Source: Bacillus sp. FJAT-14578
Lineage (GTDB): Bacteria > Bacillota > Bacilli > Bacillales > Bacillaceae_H
Length of the DNA stretch: 64,000 nt
Direction: 5' to 3'
Assembly (NCBI RefSeq): GCF_000504165.1
Contig: NZ_AYSE01000004.1
Location: forward strand, 372,001-436,000
Shown here: piece after piece, positions 25,317 through 33,265 of the stretch
How the letters are laid out: the number at the start of each line of letters is the position of its first letter
How positions within the stretch are numbered: position 1 is the first letter of the stretch
The notes under the pieces: model-generated
What the model was told of the DNA's origin: nothing
Seen by the model: only the letters and a program-made list of their open reading frames with translations
Database searches by the model: none
Position numbers and translations under genes: made by a program

Positions 25317-25916
25317 ATGATTACAATCGTCATCGCTGAAGACCAGCGGATGCTGTTGGGAGCCTTAGGTTCCTTAGTCAATTTGGAAGAAGATATGGAA
25401 GTCGTCGGAAAGGCAAGCAACGGAGAAGAAGCGGTCGCCCTTGTGCAGCAACTGAAACCGGATATTTGCATCATGGATATTGAAATGCCGGGTAAAAGCG
25501 GGCTTGAGGCAGCGGAAGAGTTAAAGGGACTCGATTGTAAAGTCATTATTTTAACGACGTTTGCCCGCACAGGTTATTTTCAAAGGGCGTTAAAAGCCGG
25601 TGTAAAAGGATATTTATTAAAAGACAGCCCGAGTGAAGAATTGGCAAGCTCGATTCGCAGCGTGATGGCAGGCAGACGGATGTATGCTCCTGAACTGATG
25701 GATGATGTATATAGCGAGGAGAACCCTCTTACTGAACGGGAGAAAGAAGTGTTGGAACTCGTCGCCGATGGGAAAAACACAAAAGAAATCGCAGATCAGC
25801 TTAGCCTTAAAACCGGAACGGTCCGCAACTACATTTCTGCGATATTAGACAAATTGGAAGTGAAAAATCGGATAGAAGCGATTACTCAATCGAAAGAAAA
25901 AGGTTGGTTTAAGTAA
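25317..25916 (+). CDS. desR: response regulator DesR
   Basis: The 199-residue NarL-type regulator has a receiver domain (1-120) with acidic pocket E8-D9, phosphoacceptor D54 (CIMDIEMPGKSG), Thr in ILTTFAR and Lys in YLLKDSP. The LuxR-type HTH (135-199) has PLTEREKEVLELVADGKNTK and LSLKTGTVRNYISAILDKL. Phosphorylated DesR activates des through the tandem sites upstream of it. GGAGGGAAGAAA precedes the ATG. Confidence 0.92.
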   Translation: MITIVIAEDQRMLLGALGSLVNLEEDMEVVGKASNGEEAVALVQQLKPDICIMDIEMPGKSGLEAAEELKGLDCKVIILTTFARTGYFQRALKAGVKGYLLKDSPSEELASSIRSVMAGRRMYAPELMDDVYSEENPLTEREKEVLELVADGKNTKEIADQLSLKTGTVRNYISAILDKLEVKNRIEAITQSKEKGWFK

Positions 25917-25927
25917 GATATTCAGGG

Positions 25928-25973
25928 GGATGAATCAAACAGTAAAAAACATACTGTTTGATTCATCCTTTTC
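25928..25973 (+). terminator. desKR terminator
   Basis: A perfect 16-bp stem (GGATGAATCAAACAGT with ACTGTTTGATTCATCC) is followed by TTTTCTTTTC. Confidence 0.9.
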
Positions 25974-26060
25974 TTTTCTATTGTGACCAGTCCGTTTCAT
26001 TTTGCTTTTCATTGTTTTTCTCTTATAATGTTGACAAACATACAACGAGGAGAGTTTAGG

Positions 26061-26414
26061 ATGAGTGAACAGTGGAGTGTATGTAAAACAAAAGGAGACT
26101 GTGAGCCGTGGTTGTTTTTGGATGGCTGGCAGGAGGAAATAACAGAGCGTTTGTCTTTTCCTGATCGGGATGAAGCGCTTCGAGCATATGCCCAATGGAT
26201 AGAAGAATATAAACGAAGCTTTGAATCGGTCAAAGAAACAAATTTATCCCTTTTCAGTTTTTGGAATGAAGGGGAGATGCACTATTGTGAAGCGTGTGAT
26301 GATGACCTTCAGTTATTCTATGGTATTGTGTTCATGAAAGGTGATGAGGTGTATCCTTTGTCAGAAGATGAACAGGCAGCCCAGTACTTTTTAACCCATT
26401 TAAACGGCAGATGA
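26061..26414 (+). CDS. DUF1033 family protein
   Basis: The 117-residue protein matches DUF1033: GDCEPWLFLDGWQEEI near the start, LFSFWNEGEMHYCEACDDDL near residue 68, then QLFYGIVFMKG. The family is common in Firmicutes and has no known function. Two Cys in YCEACD could bind metal. GAGGAGAG precedes the ATG at 26061; the earlier ATG at 25983 lies in the intergenic region. Confidence 0.8.
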   Translation: MSEQWSVCKTKGDCEPWLFLDGWQEEITERLSFPDRDEALRAYAQWIEEYKRSFESVKETNLSLFSFWNEGEMHYCEACDDDLQLFYGIVFMKGDEVYPLSEDEQAAQYFLTHLNGR

Positions 26415-26429
26415 TTTATTTATAAAAAT

Positions 26430-26460
26430 AAAAACACTACCCTAAGACGGTAGTGTTTTT
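26430..26460. terminator. bidirectional terminator, DUF1033 gene / sspH
   Basis: AAAAACACTACC and GGTAGTGTTTTT form a perfect 12-bp stem between convergent genes, with A and T runs on both sides. Confidence 0.85.
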
Positions 26461-26494
26461 ATTAAGAGTTATTTTTAGTGAACTGCTCCGGAAA

Positions 26495-26674
26495 TTAATG
26501 TTCTTCTAAACTATGTACAGGAACTTCTTGTTGAACTTCTGGTTGTTCGAGATGGTAAATATTTGCTGTTCCATCCTGCTCGTTCACACCTTTAATGTAG
26601 ACTTGGGCTCCATTGCAAGTTACATGTGCCATTACTGGAGAAGCAGCAATTTCTTTTGCGCGTTGTACATCCAT
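26495..26674 (-). CDS. sspH: H-type small acid-soluble spore protein
   Basis: The 59-residue product beginning MDVQRAKEIAASPVMAHVTC matches the SspH family (MDxxRAxEIxxSPxxxxVTYNGxxVYI). It continues with GAQVYIKGVNEQDGTANIYH and the typical acidic end VHSLEEH. These minor SASPs are made in the forespore and found in the spore core. AGGAGG lies eight bases before the third of three consecutive in-frame ATGs (26674), which I take as the start. Longer upstream reading has no site. Confidence 0.9.
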   Translation of the reverse strand: MDVQRAKEIAASPVMAHVTCNGAQVYIKGVNEQDGTANIYHLEQPEVQQEVPVHSLEEH

Positions 26675-26970
26675 CATCATCACCTCCTTTTGATTTGCAA
26701 CATGTATTATTGTTTCCTTCAAATTATTTAAATATTCCTCCGATAAGCACCTAACCATCTAATAGAAGCAACTCAGTTGTTCCAGTATAGGGCACGATTC
26801 TTTAATAAGGAATCGTCTTTTTTATTGAAGAAAAGGGGTAGATTAGTTTAATAAAGTTGTTTCATAAAAAGGTAATATGTGGTAATATTATCAAGAACGT
26901 TTGTTCTGAGGTGCGGTTGAATATGATTATTTAACTACTACCCAAAATATTTAAAAAAAGAGGTGTTTTT

Positions 26971-27402
26971 ATGATTTTAGGTATTAACCCGTATTTAGTT
27001 TTGGATGGTAATGGACAAGAAGCAGTTAAATTTTATGAAAATGCATTGGATGCAAAAGTTGAAATCGTTCAAACTTTTGGAGAAATGCCTGAAAATCCAG
27101 AATTCTCTATTCCTGTTGATGCAAAAGACCGTGTTTTACATGCACATTTAAAAGTCGGTAATACTGATCTTATGATTTCTGATACATTCCCAGGTCAACC
27201 ACACCAAATCGGATCACAAGTGACCGTAGCCATCAGGCTAAACGATGTAGAAAAATCAAAAGAAGTATTCGAAAAATTACAAGAAGGTGGTCAAGTAGTA
27301 ATGCCACTTCAAGAAACTTTCTGGAGCCCATCATATGGACAAGTAACAGACAAATTTGGTGTAGAGTGGCAAATTTCAACACTCGTTGCTGATAATAGTT
27401 GA
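26971..27402 (+). CDS. VOC family protein (PhnB/glyoxalase-like)
   Basis: The 143-residue single VOC domain is of the PhnB-like group: NPYLVLDGNGQEAVKFYENAL, VLHAHLKVGNTDLMISDTFPG, QVTVAIRLNDVEKS, then ETFWSPSYGQVTDKFGVEWQI. These are metal-binding beta-alpha-beta-beta-beta proteins used in isomerase, lyase or resistance roles. The substrate is unknown. AAAGAGGTG precedes the ATG. Confidence 0.85.
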   Translation: MILGINPYLVLDGNGQEAVKFYENALDAKVEIVQTFGEMPENPEFSIPVDAKDRVLHAHLKVGNTDLMISDTFPGQPHQIGSQVTVAIRLNDVEKSKEVFEKLQEGGQVVMPLQETFWSPSYGQVTDKFGVEWQISTLVADNS

Positions 27403-27414
27403 TTTTCTTTTTAG

Positions 27415-27452
27415 AAAGCACCATATTACTCAAAGTAAAATGGTGCTTTTAT
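27415..27452 (+). terminator. VOC gene terminator
   Basis: AAAGCACCAT pairs with ATGGTGCTTT, followed by T and ATG; the stem begins 12 bases after the stop. Confidence 0.75.
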
Positions 27453-27481
27453 GTATGTAATAAATAGCTAGATCATCATTC

Positions 27482-27516
27482 TTCGTCAAATAAACAGGGA
27501 TAGTTCAAGAACTAAG
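27482..27516 (+). repeat. bulged-hairpin repeat, weak copy
   Basis: TCAAATAAACAGGGATAGTT resembles the AACGGG-centred repeat found six or more times between 32.6 and 36.6 kb. It lies just upstream of the broken lipoprotein gene. Confidence 0.45.
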
Positions 27517-27574
27517 AACGAAAATGGAACTTTATAGTGAAGCTATCGCCTTATTTATAAAGGGGGTATAGTTT

Positions 27575-27765
27575 ATGCTAAAAAAGCACCATATTTTTTT
27601 ATAACACTATTAATTGGAGTAATTGCTTTAGTTGGTTGCAGCAATTCCGTTTCAGATGATAATCATACAGAAAAACCTAATGGAAATGAAATAGTTAATG
27701 AAGCTGCTGAAGCAGAAGTACAACCGATAACTGTGGAGGAACGTACTAGGGGAGGTGTCAGTTGA
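27575..27765 (+). pseudogene. lipoprotein gene frameshifted in a T run
   Basis: After GGGGG and an ATG at 27575 the frame MLKKHHIFL stops at once. The +1 frame then gives a signal-peptide core FITLLIGVIALVGCSNSVSD with a lipobox Cys, and an acidic Asn/Glu-rich chain to a stop at 27765. One more T in the T7 run at 27594-27600 would restore one frame. The mature part, about 45 residues, is short and may be truncated too. Real mutation and sequencing error cannot be told apart here. Confidence 0.7.
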
Positions 27766-27874
27766 AGATCAGATTGCATAAAACTGTCCTTTTTTATACA
27801 GTAGCCAGGCTTCTTAAGAAGCCAAAAACGTTGATTCATAAACGATGTATAAAACGTGCATAAACGATAAAAAC

Positions 27875-27919
27875 GGCCATTGCGAAACCTCTTGGTTGAC
27901 ACTATGTTTCACAATGGCC
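27875..27919. repeat. imperfect hairpin
   Basis: GGCCATTGCGAAAC (27875-27888) pairs with GTTTCACAATGGCC (27906-27919) with one mismatch. There is no T run. The region 27766-28250 has no credible gene. Confidence 0.6.
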
Positions 27920-28001
27920 AACTACTTGTAAGAGGCTTTATGTAAACTAAGAATGAATAAGATATACATCTAGCTTGTTACCATATATAGAGGATTATAA
28001 A

Positions 28002-28044
28002 GACATAAAAGGACAATCATTTACATTGGTTGTCCTTTTATGTC
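28002..28044. terminator. terminator-like hairpin
   Basis: GACATAAAAGGACAA (28002-28016) and TTGTCCTTTTATGTC (28030-28044) form a perfect 15-bp stem with internal A/T runs, in the middle of a gene-free stretch. Confidence 0.65.
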
Positions 28045-28250
28045 GATAATACAACTAAAATTATGTATTCTAGTGAAAAACAGAGGATAAGAGAGACTTC
28101 ACATTTTTTTTTTACGATTAAGTGAAAAAGCATAATGATACAAAAAATGGAAAATTTGCTATTATATAATTGTAAAAAAATTTACATTGTAGTGAGACTA
28201 TCTTTTGTTAATAGAGTTATTCTAATTGACTTTAGGTGATGTTGAAATAG

Positions 28251-28279
28251 TTGACAAAGTAAAAAAGGTTATTTATTTT
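28251..28279 (+). promoter_or_regulatory. sigma-A-type promoter
   Basis: TTGACA (28251-28256), a 17-base spacer and TATTTT (28274-28279) lie about 85 bases before the secreted protein gene at 28365. Confidence 0.5.
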
Positions 28280-28364
28280 CGTTTCTCAGTCTCATTATAT
28301 GGATGTTTTTAAACTCTATACCAACTAAAACATAATTTTAATAGTTATTAAGGGGGAAATAAAG

Positions 28365-28817
28365 ATGAAGAAAAATAAGATTAAATCCATTTTTATGTCG
28401 TTAACAGCTGCTTTGTTAATACCTACTTCGGCTTATGCAAATGAAGAGGTTATGGAGGTTGATGGACCAGAATATGCTGAAGATGGTGTATGGACCCAAG
28501 TTGGAGGATCCTCATATGTTTCCCTTAATACTGATGGAACGAAATCTAAAAGTGCTACTTATAACTCTACTGGTGGAGATTTTCAAGTTTGTATGTCAGG
28601 TGTAGATCGAGTTGATAATACATATAGAGTTACATTATGGGAATATGATAGCGATAATGCCGATGATTATGTTACAGAAGGATGGTGGACCAGTAATGGT
28701 TGTCTTGCTTTTCGTGGTATAGGTGGGGCAGTAGATGGAACTTACGCTGAATTTTACGTCCAATATGACATGGCTGATTACTACGATAGCAGCGTTACCG
28801 TTAAGGCTTATGATTAA
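28365..28817 (+). CDS. small secreted protein, Gly/Asp/Tyr-rich
   Basis: The 150-residue protein has a typical signal peptide (residues 1-25, SAYANEE) and an acidic, aromatic, beta-rich mature part. It has two Cys (CMSGVDR, NGCLAFRG) that could form a disulfide, and repeated DYV/DYYDSS turns. GGGGGAAATAAAG precedes the ATG. No family is recognised. It opens a run of exported small proteins. Confidence 0.75.
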   Translation: MKKNKIKSIFMSLTAALLIPTSAYANEEVMEVDGPEYAEDGVWTQVGGSSYVSLNTDGTKSKSATYNSTGGDFQVCMSGVDRVDNTYRVTLWEYDSDNADDYVTEGWWTSNGCLAFRGIGGAVDGTYAEFYVQYDMADYYDSSVTVKAYD

Positions 28818-28909
28818 TTAAAAGCAACAATTGAATACCCCATCGTATAATTTAGTTTCTAATGGATATAACTAATGCGAAAATGATTCCCATTAGGAGG
28901 TATCTTAAT

Positions 28910-29410
28910 ATGAAAAATAAGAGGGGTATTCAGAAAGCATGTTTATTAGCTTTTTTGGCAAGTATATTTACGTTTTACAATTATGAAGCCATTGGACAAG
29001 TTTCAGCCAATGAAACTCAAAGTAGAGAATACCATATAAATAAATCAGTAACTGATAAGGGTATCGCTTTTACCATTCATGACGTTGTTAAAAATGGGAA
29101 TGAACTTACTCTTAAATACGAAATCCAATCTAAAACTGCTGTTGTTCCTAAAGCAGAAAGCAACACTTCTGCTCCTATATCAAGACAATTCGTTTATATT
29201 GAGGATCCTGATGTTTACATTAATGGTAAGCTGTTGAATTGGTATGGGGAGACAAGTTATAAAGAAGTTGGAAAAAACCAATATAGAGGGACAATAAGAA
29301 TTAGACCAGCTCAAAATGAAACTATACTACCGGAAAGTTTTGATTTAAAAGTTAACACCGACGTTCTTCTTGAACAAGAAGGACAATGGACAATAAAACA
29401 TAAGTTTTAA
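28910..29410 (+). CDS. secreted DUF4179/DUF5643-like protein
   Basis: Starting at the ATG behind AGGAGGTATCTTA, the 166-residue product has a signal sequence (1-28) and a domain like the extracytoplasmic part of anti-sigma-type DUF4179/DUF5643 proteins: SVTDKGIAFTIHDVVKNGNEL, LTLKYEIQSKT, PDVYINGKLLNW and LPESFDLKVNTDVL. Those proteins are usually longer and membrane-anchored; here it ends soon after GQWTIKHKF, so it may be truncated or a free-standing module. Confidence 0.6.
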   Translation: MKNKRGIQKACLLAFLASIFTFYNYEAIGQVSANETQSREYHINKSVTDKGIAFTIHDVVKNGNELTLKYEIQSKTAVVPKAESNTSAPISRQFVYIEDPDVYINGKLLNWYGETSYKEVGKNQYRGTIRIRPAQNETILPESFDLKVNTDVLLEQEGQWTIKHKF

Positions 29411-29433
29411 GAACATTCTTTAGGCGGCAGCGC

Positions 29434-29479
29434 TACAGCCTGTAAGAAAGGGAAAAGTAACCCTTACTTACAGGCTGTA
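29434..29479. repeat. long near-perfect hairpin without T tail
   Basis: TACAGCCTGTAAGAAAGGG (29434-29452) pairs with CCCTTACTTACAGGCTGTA (29461-29479), 18 of 19 positions, loop of 8. No T run follows, so it is not a standard terminator. Confidence 0.8.
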
Positions 29480-29588
29480 CGCGTTGATTTGGCACTAAAC
29501 AGTCTGATTACCAAGGCTTATAAGGCTCGATGCCAAATAAAAAAATAAATTAACCTTAGTGAGGGAAAACTAACACTGAGGTGTTTAT

Positions 29589-30047
29589 ATGAAAAAGCAA
29601 TTATCCTTATTAATGATTTTATGTATTATCGTAATTGTAGCTCCCTATTCTTCAAAAGCAATAGAAAGAATTCAAGACTTACGAAAACCAGTATCAAAGG
29701 AATTGCTGGAAGAAGTATTAAAAGCAACAGAAGGAATTCAAGACTTACAAAAGCCTGCATCAAAAGAATTGTTGGAAGAGGCATTAATTGAGCGATTATC
29801 AGAACCAATTGGTAAGGTAGTAGGTAGAGCTTGGAATACAGGCAATGAGAAAATACTAGAAATAAAAAAAAGCGAAAAGAATTCTACATTTTACGTTACA
29901 GTTCAAGTAATAAGTTTCGAAGGTCCCCATAACCCGCCTTATACAGAAGAGACAATAATGTTTAAAATTAAAGGTAATAAGGTTAAACCAATTGATTACT
30001 TCAACAGAGATATACCTGAAAATGAGTGGGATAAGTTACAGTTATAG
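29589..30047 (+). CDS. exported DUF3888 protein with a tandem repeat
   Basis: The 152-residue protein has a signal peptide (1-24). Two adjacent near-identical units of about 21 residues follow (IQDLRKPVSKELLEEVL, then IQDLQKPASKELLEEAL). A DUF3888-type C-terminal domain has FYVTVQVISFEGPHNPPYTE and ETIMFKIKGNKVKPID. The FEGPHNPPY signature supports DUF3888, whose function is unknown. The start follows ACTGAGGTG. Confidence 0.75.
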   Translation: MKKQLSLLMILCIIVIVAPYSSKAIERIQDLRKPVSKELLEEVLKATEGIQDLQKPASKELLEEALIERLSEPIGKVVGRAWNTGNEKILEIKKSEKNSTFYVTVQVISFEGPHNPPYTEETIMFKIKGNKVKPIDYFNRDIPENEWDKLQL

Positions 30048-30052
30048 TAATT

Positions 30053-30196
30053 GATTATTGGGATACGGTTAGGAAAATACGGATTTACAACGGTAAGCAG
30101 TTGCAAAGAGTAAGTGTTGCTGATTTTCCAATGATAACAATTTTCGAAACAAGTCTTATGGGATATAACGAAGCCTTATTTAGCCGTAATGTTTGA
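30053..30196 (+). pseudogene. 47-codon C-terminal fragment of an unidentified protein
   Basis: Immediately after the DUF3888 gene an open frame without a start reads DYWDTVRKIRIYNGKQLQRV, then SVADFPMITIFETSLMGYNE and ALFSRNV. It looks like genuine protein with a stop at 30194 but lacks start and ribosome site. The parent family is not recognised. The rest up to 30374 contains nothing clear. Confidence 0.45.
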
Positions 30197-30383
30197 CTCC
30201 ATTCCGATAGGGTGTATCCTAATGAGACGAGTCAAGAAACGTTGATATACAGAGCATCACAGCATAAGGAACTTTAAATTCCTCTATCGAATGTTATGGT
30301 AACATCTCTATTGATTCCATATAATGGATTTTCAGTGATATAATTATCTTAATGTTGATTCTCGTGAAGAGAGGATGGAGATT

Positions 30384-30584
30384 ATGCCATTATGGATATG
30401 GGTTGTCGGAATGGTTGGTGGCCTTCTTGGTATCGGGGCTTTAATTGATTATAGGTCTAAGAAGAGGAATATAAGAATTGAGCCAGATGAGGGAATAAAA
30501 AACGCTTCAGACTCTCAACAAATCTATACTGAGCAATATCTGGATCAAGTAAGAAAAGATACAGGAAACAATAATCAGTTTTAA
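30384..30584 (+). CDS. 66-residue single-span membrane protein
   Basis: The start is taken as the ATG at 30384 behind GAGAGGATGGAG; the ATG at 30375 overlaps that site. One N-terminal membrane segment (residues 2-20, WIWVVGMVGGLLGIGALI) is followed by a basic turn (DYRSKKRNIR) and a polar tail (about 40 residues). No family is recognised. Confidence 0.6.
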   Translation: MPLWIWVVGMVGGLLGIGALIDYRSKKRNIRIEPDEGIKNASDSQQIYTEQYLDQVRKDTGNNNQF

Positions 30585-30683
30585 ATCTGAGGGATTTTTT
30601 AACTTCCTAGAATCCTGAATTATGGTGACTAAAAGTGGAATGAGGTTTAAACGTCTTATATTTGTGTATAAGGCTTTTTTAAT

Positions 30684-30714
30684 GCCTATAGGCTTTTTTG
30701 CCTATAGGCTTTTT
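30684..30714 (+). terminator. two tandem identical terminators
   Basis: The palindrome GCCTATAGGC occurs twice (30684-30693 and 30700-30709), each followed by a T run. The 30585-31081 gap otherwise shows no gene. Confidence 0.65.
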
Positions 30715-31081
30715 ACCTTATGTTTACGTAAAAGCTTCAAATTCAATAGGAATCTGAGGCTTTTTTTGATTACAGGGTAGAAGCTTTATGTAAACGAAGT
30801 TTGTATATGATATACACCATAAAAAGAGAAGAAACTTCTTATATGCTGGGGAGTTTCTTCTCTAGTAGGTTACTTTTGAGTGACTATATTTATTACTTTT
30901 TAGTGCCCATATCACTTTAAAGTGCGTACTTTTTTTATGTGTTTTTTAGTTCTATAATCAATTTTGTCAGACGATGAAATGACATTTATTGATTTAATCA
31001 GTCATTGATTTCTACATCAATTCATACTGACTAATCAATTTCTAAAATAATTTTAAAATATATTTAAGGAGGATGCATTAA

Positions 31082-32092
31082 ATGAGAGATATACTGCAAG
31101 GAAAACTTGGTTTTGGTACGGCACCACTAGGTAATATGTACCGTGATATCCCGGAGGAAGAAGCAATCGCAACAGTGGATGCTGCTTGGGAGAGTGGCAT
31201 TCGTTATTTTGACACGGCCCCATTCTATGGAGCTGGTTTAGCAGAGATTCGCCTTGGTGAAGCACTGTCGAAACGAAATCGTAATGATTATGTTTTAAGC
31301 ACGAAAGTAGGTCGAATCATTTCGGATGAACTGGAAGACCCATCTGCACGTGACTTAGGAGAAAAAGGGGGACTTTTCGAATTCGGCCGTAAGAATAAAA
31401 TCATCAATGACTACAGCGCGGATGCAACCCTTCGCTCTATCGAGCAGAGTTTGAAACGTTTAAAAACAGATCGTCTGGACATTGTTTATATTCATGATAT
31501 AGCGCAGGACTTTTATGGCGATGATTGGCTTTCACAATTTGAAACTGCCCGAACTGGGGCATTCCGTGTGCTCACACGTTTACGTGAAGAAGGCGTAATT
31601 AAGGCATGGGGACTCGGAGTAAACCGGGTAGAACCAATTGAGCTCATGCTGGACTTGGAAGAAGCGAAGCCAGATGTATCCTTGCTGGCTGGTCGTTACA
31701 CATTGTTGGACCATGAGCGTGCGTTACAACGAGTAATGCCTGCAGCTGCAAAACATAATATGGACATTGTCGTCGGTGGTCCATACAGCTCGGGTGTTCT
31801 TGCTGGAGGTACTCACTTCGAATACCAAAAAGCGTCACCAGAAATCATAGCAAAAGTTGAGAAAATCAAAAATATGGCAGATCGTCATCAAATCAGCATC
31901 AAGGCTGCTGCTTTACAATTTTCACTGGCTAATCCGGCAGTTGCGGCTGTCATTCCTGGTGCTAGTCGACCTGAGCGAATTGCAGAAGACAAAGTTGCAT
32001 TGAACACAGTGATTCCGGCAGCATTCTGGGAAGAAATGCGCGAACAAAAACTGGTCGCATCTCATGCACCACTACCAATCAACGTTAAATAA
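31082..32092 (+). CDS. aldo/keto reductase
   Basis: The 336-residue TIM-barrel oxidoreductase has the AKR catalytic residues: Asp in GIRYFDTAPFYGAG (D, with Tyr two turns on), Lys in LSTKVGR and His in YIHDIA. The NADP-binding end is near AAVIPGASRPERIAED. It resembles the L-fucose/D-threo-aldose 1-dehydrogenase group by the LGFGTAPLGNMYRDI start and the length. AAGGAGG precedes the ATG. It is 17 bases upstream of an SRPBCC gene and probably co-transcribed with it. Confidence 0.88.
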   Translation: MRDILQGKLGFGTAPLGNMYRDIPEEEAIATVDAAWESGIRYFDTAPFYGAGLAEIRLGEALSKRNRNDYVLSTKVGRIISDELEDPSARDLGEKGGLFEFGRKNKIINDYSADATLRSIEQSLKRLKTDRLDIVYIHDIAQDFYGDDWLSQFETARTGAFRVLTRLREEGVIKAWGLGVNRVEPIELMLDLEEAKPDVSLLAGRYTLLDHERALQRVMPAAAKHNMDIVVGGPYSSGVLAGGTHFEYQKASPEIIAKVEKIKNMADRHQISIKAAALQFSLANPAVAAVIPGASRPERIAEDKVALNTVIPAAFWEEMREQKLVASHAPLPINVK

Positions 32093-32109
32093 AAAGGAGA
32101 GTAATCAAT

Positions 32110-32526
32110 ATGGCACATACTACTACATCTATTAAAGTCCTTGCTACACCTGAGCAGGTATGGCAATTAATCGGAGGCTTTAACTCACTTCCAGACTGGC
32201 TACCTTATATTCCTAGCAGTGAACTAAGCGAAGGTGGACGTGTCCGTCATCTAGCTAACCCTGATGGGGATGTAATCATAGAGCGTCTGGAAGCATTTAA
32301 TGACAAGGAGCGCTACTATACCTATTCAATTATGAAAGCACCGTTTCCGATTACGGATTATTTATCTACCCTACACGTTAAAGAAGATAAGAACGGTGAA
32401 TCATCATTGGTAGAGTGGTGTGGCAGCTTTACGCCTGTAGGAGTTAGTGACGAAGAGGCTATCAATCTGTTCCATGGAATCTATAAAGATGGCTTGAAGG
32501 CATTGCAACAAGCATTTCTAGATTGA
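32110..32526 (+). CDS. SRPBCC family protein (MxaD/polyketide cyclase-like)
   Basis: The 138-residue protein is one SRPBCC domain: TTSIKVLATPEQVWQLIGGF, FNSLPDWLPYIPSSEL, RVRHLANPDGDVIIERL, then YYTYSIMKAPFPITDYLSTL. Such folds bind hydrophobic ligands and some catalyse cyclisations. It follows the aldo/keto reductase with GGAGAG before the ATG, which suggests joint action on a small molecule. The ligand is unknown. Confidence 0.85.
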   Translation: MAHTTTSIKVLATPEQVWQLIGGFNSLPDWLPYIPSSELSEGGRVRHLANPDGDVIIERLEAFNDKERYYTYSIMKAPFPITDYLSTLHVKEDKNGESSLVEWCGSFTPVGVSDEEAINLFHGIYKDGLKALQQAFLD

Positions 32527-32546
32527 AGGTTTATCAAGTAACAAGA

Positions 32547-32591
32547 GAGTATCTCGAAGTCCAAAATTGGACTTCGAGATACTCTTTTTTT
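32547..32591 (+). terminator. terminator of the reductase/SRPBCC pair
   Basis: A perfect 18-bp stem (GAGTATCTCGAAGTCCAA with its complement) with an AA loop is followed by TTTTTTT. Confidence 0.95.
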
Positions 32592-32644
32592 AACTTATAT
32601 GAACTCCTCTTGAAGACAGCAAGAGGAGTGTTTTTGTGGACTAT

Positions 32645-32675
32645 CTTGTTGCAAACGGGAGGTTAGTGTAACAAT
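32645..32675 (+). repeat. bulged-hairpin repeat copy
   Basis: CTTGTTGCAAACGGGAGGTT, then AGTGTAACAA. It lies about 90 bases upstream of the next small exported gene. Confidence 0.5.
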
Positions 32676-32759
32676 TATTGCTTACTATATAGTTTTTCTA
32701 TGCATATAATGAAATAGGGAATTTATTCAGTTAAAAACCATTAAGGAGCCTGGGGAATT

Positions 32760-33035
32760 ATGAAAAAGATTTTAAAAATTTTACTTACCATTGTTGCGTT
32801 GGGGGCTTTACTTTATGGTTCTATTTTCTTTTACACCACTTTAAAATTAAACAGTGTTAAAGAAAAATTATTGAGCAACCATCCTGAGATTACCAAAGTA
32901 GAATCTATAAATAGTCTTGGGCAATGGGGAGAATGGTATCGGGAATTTACAATGGTAGTAACTATTAAGGGTAAAAAATATAGAGTTTGGACATATGATG
33001 ATGGAAAAATAACAGGTAAAGAGTTGATGGATTAA
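32760..33035 (+). CDS. 91-residue exported or anchored protein
   Basis: A basic start and hydrophobic segment (MKKILKILLTIVALGALLYG) is followed by a 65-residue extracellular domain (SNHPEITKVESINSLGQWGEW, REFTMVVTIKGKKYRVWTYD). AAGGAGCC precedes the ATG. It resembles small DUF3139-type proteins in size and layout, but the match is weak. Confidence 0.6.
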   Translation: MKKILKILLTIVALGALLYGSIFFYTTLKLNSVKEKLLSNHPEITKVESINSLGQWGEWYREFTMVVTIKGKKYRVWTYDDGKITGKELMD

Positions 33036-33042
33036 TGCGTTT

Positions 33043-33077
33043 TTTGTTGAACTAACTAGGGAGTTCAACTAGGAACA
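33043..33077 (+). repeat. bulged-hairpin repeat copy
   Basis: TTGTTGAACTAACTAGGGAG, then TTCAACTAGGAACAA. It is followed by a GCCTGTTTAGGTGGCTTTTT terminator-like unit similar to one at 35010-35040. Confidence 0.55.
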
Positions 33078-33180
33078 AATCGAAAGCTGCCTGTTTAGGT
33101 GGCTTTTTCATTTTATCGAATGTATGAATTTACATAAGAACTTACATTCAATAAATTCCTTAACAAAAAGCTGACCTGGC

Positions 33181-33216
33181 TTCTTTAACTAACGGAGCAG
33201 GATTGTTGAACAAGAT
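33181..33216 (+). repeat. bulged-hairpin repeat copy
   Basis: TTCTTTAACTAACGGAGCAG, then GATTGTTGAACAAGAT. Confidence 0.55.
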
Positions 33217-33265
33217 ATGTGACATTTATAGAAAGGTAACGTTTAACAGGATAGGGGGGATTGAC

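Noticed and set aside
26481..26770. SspH read from the upstream Met at 26758
   Set aside because: The AGGAGG site and the family start agree with the ATG at 26674.
27663..27902. Minus-strand 79-residue frame
   Set aside because: Opposite the broken lipoprotein gene and a hairpin; no ribosome site.
30684..30714. Short CRISPR-like array
   Set aside because: Only two GCCTATAGGC palindromes with T runs; these are tandem terminators, not spaced repeats.
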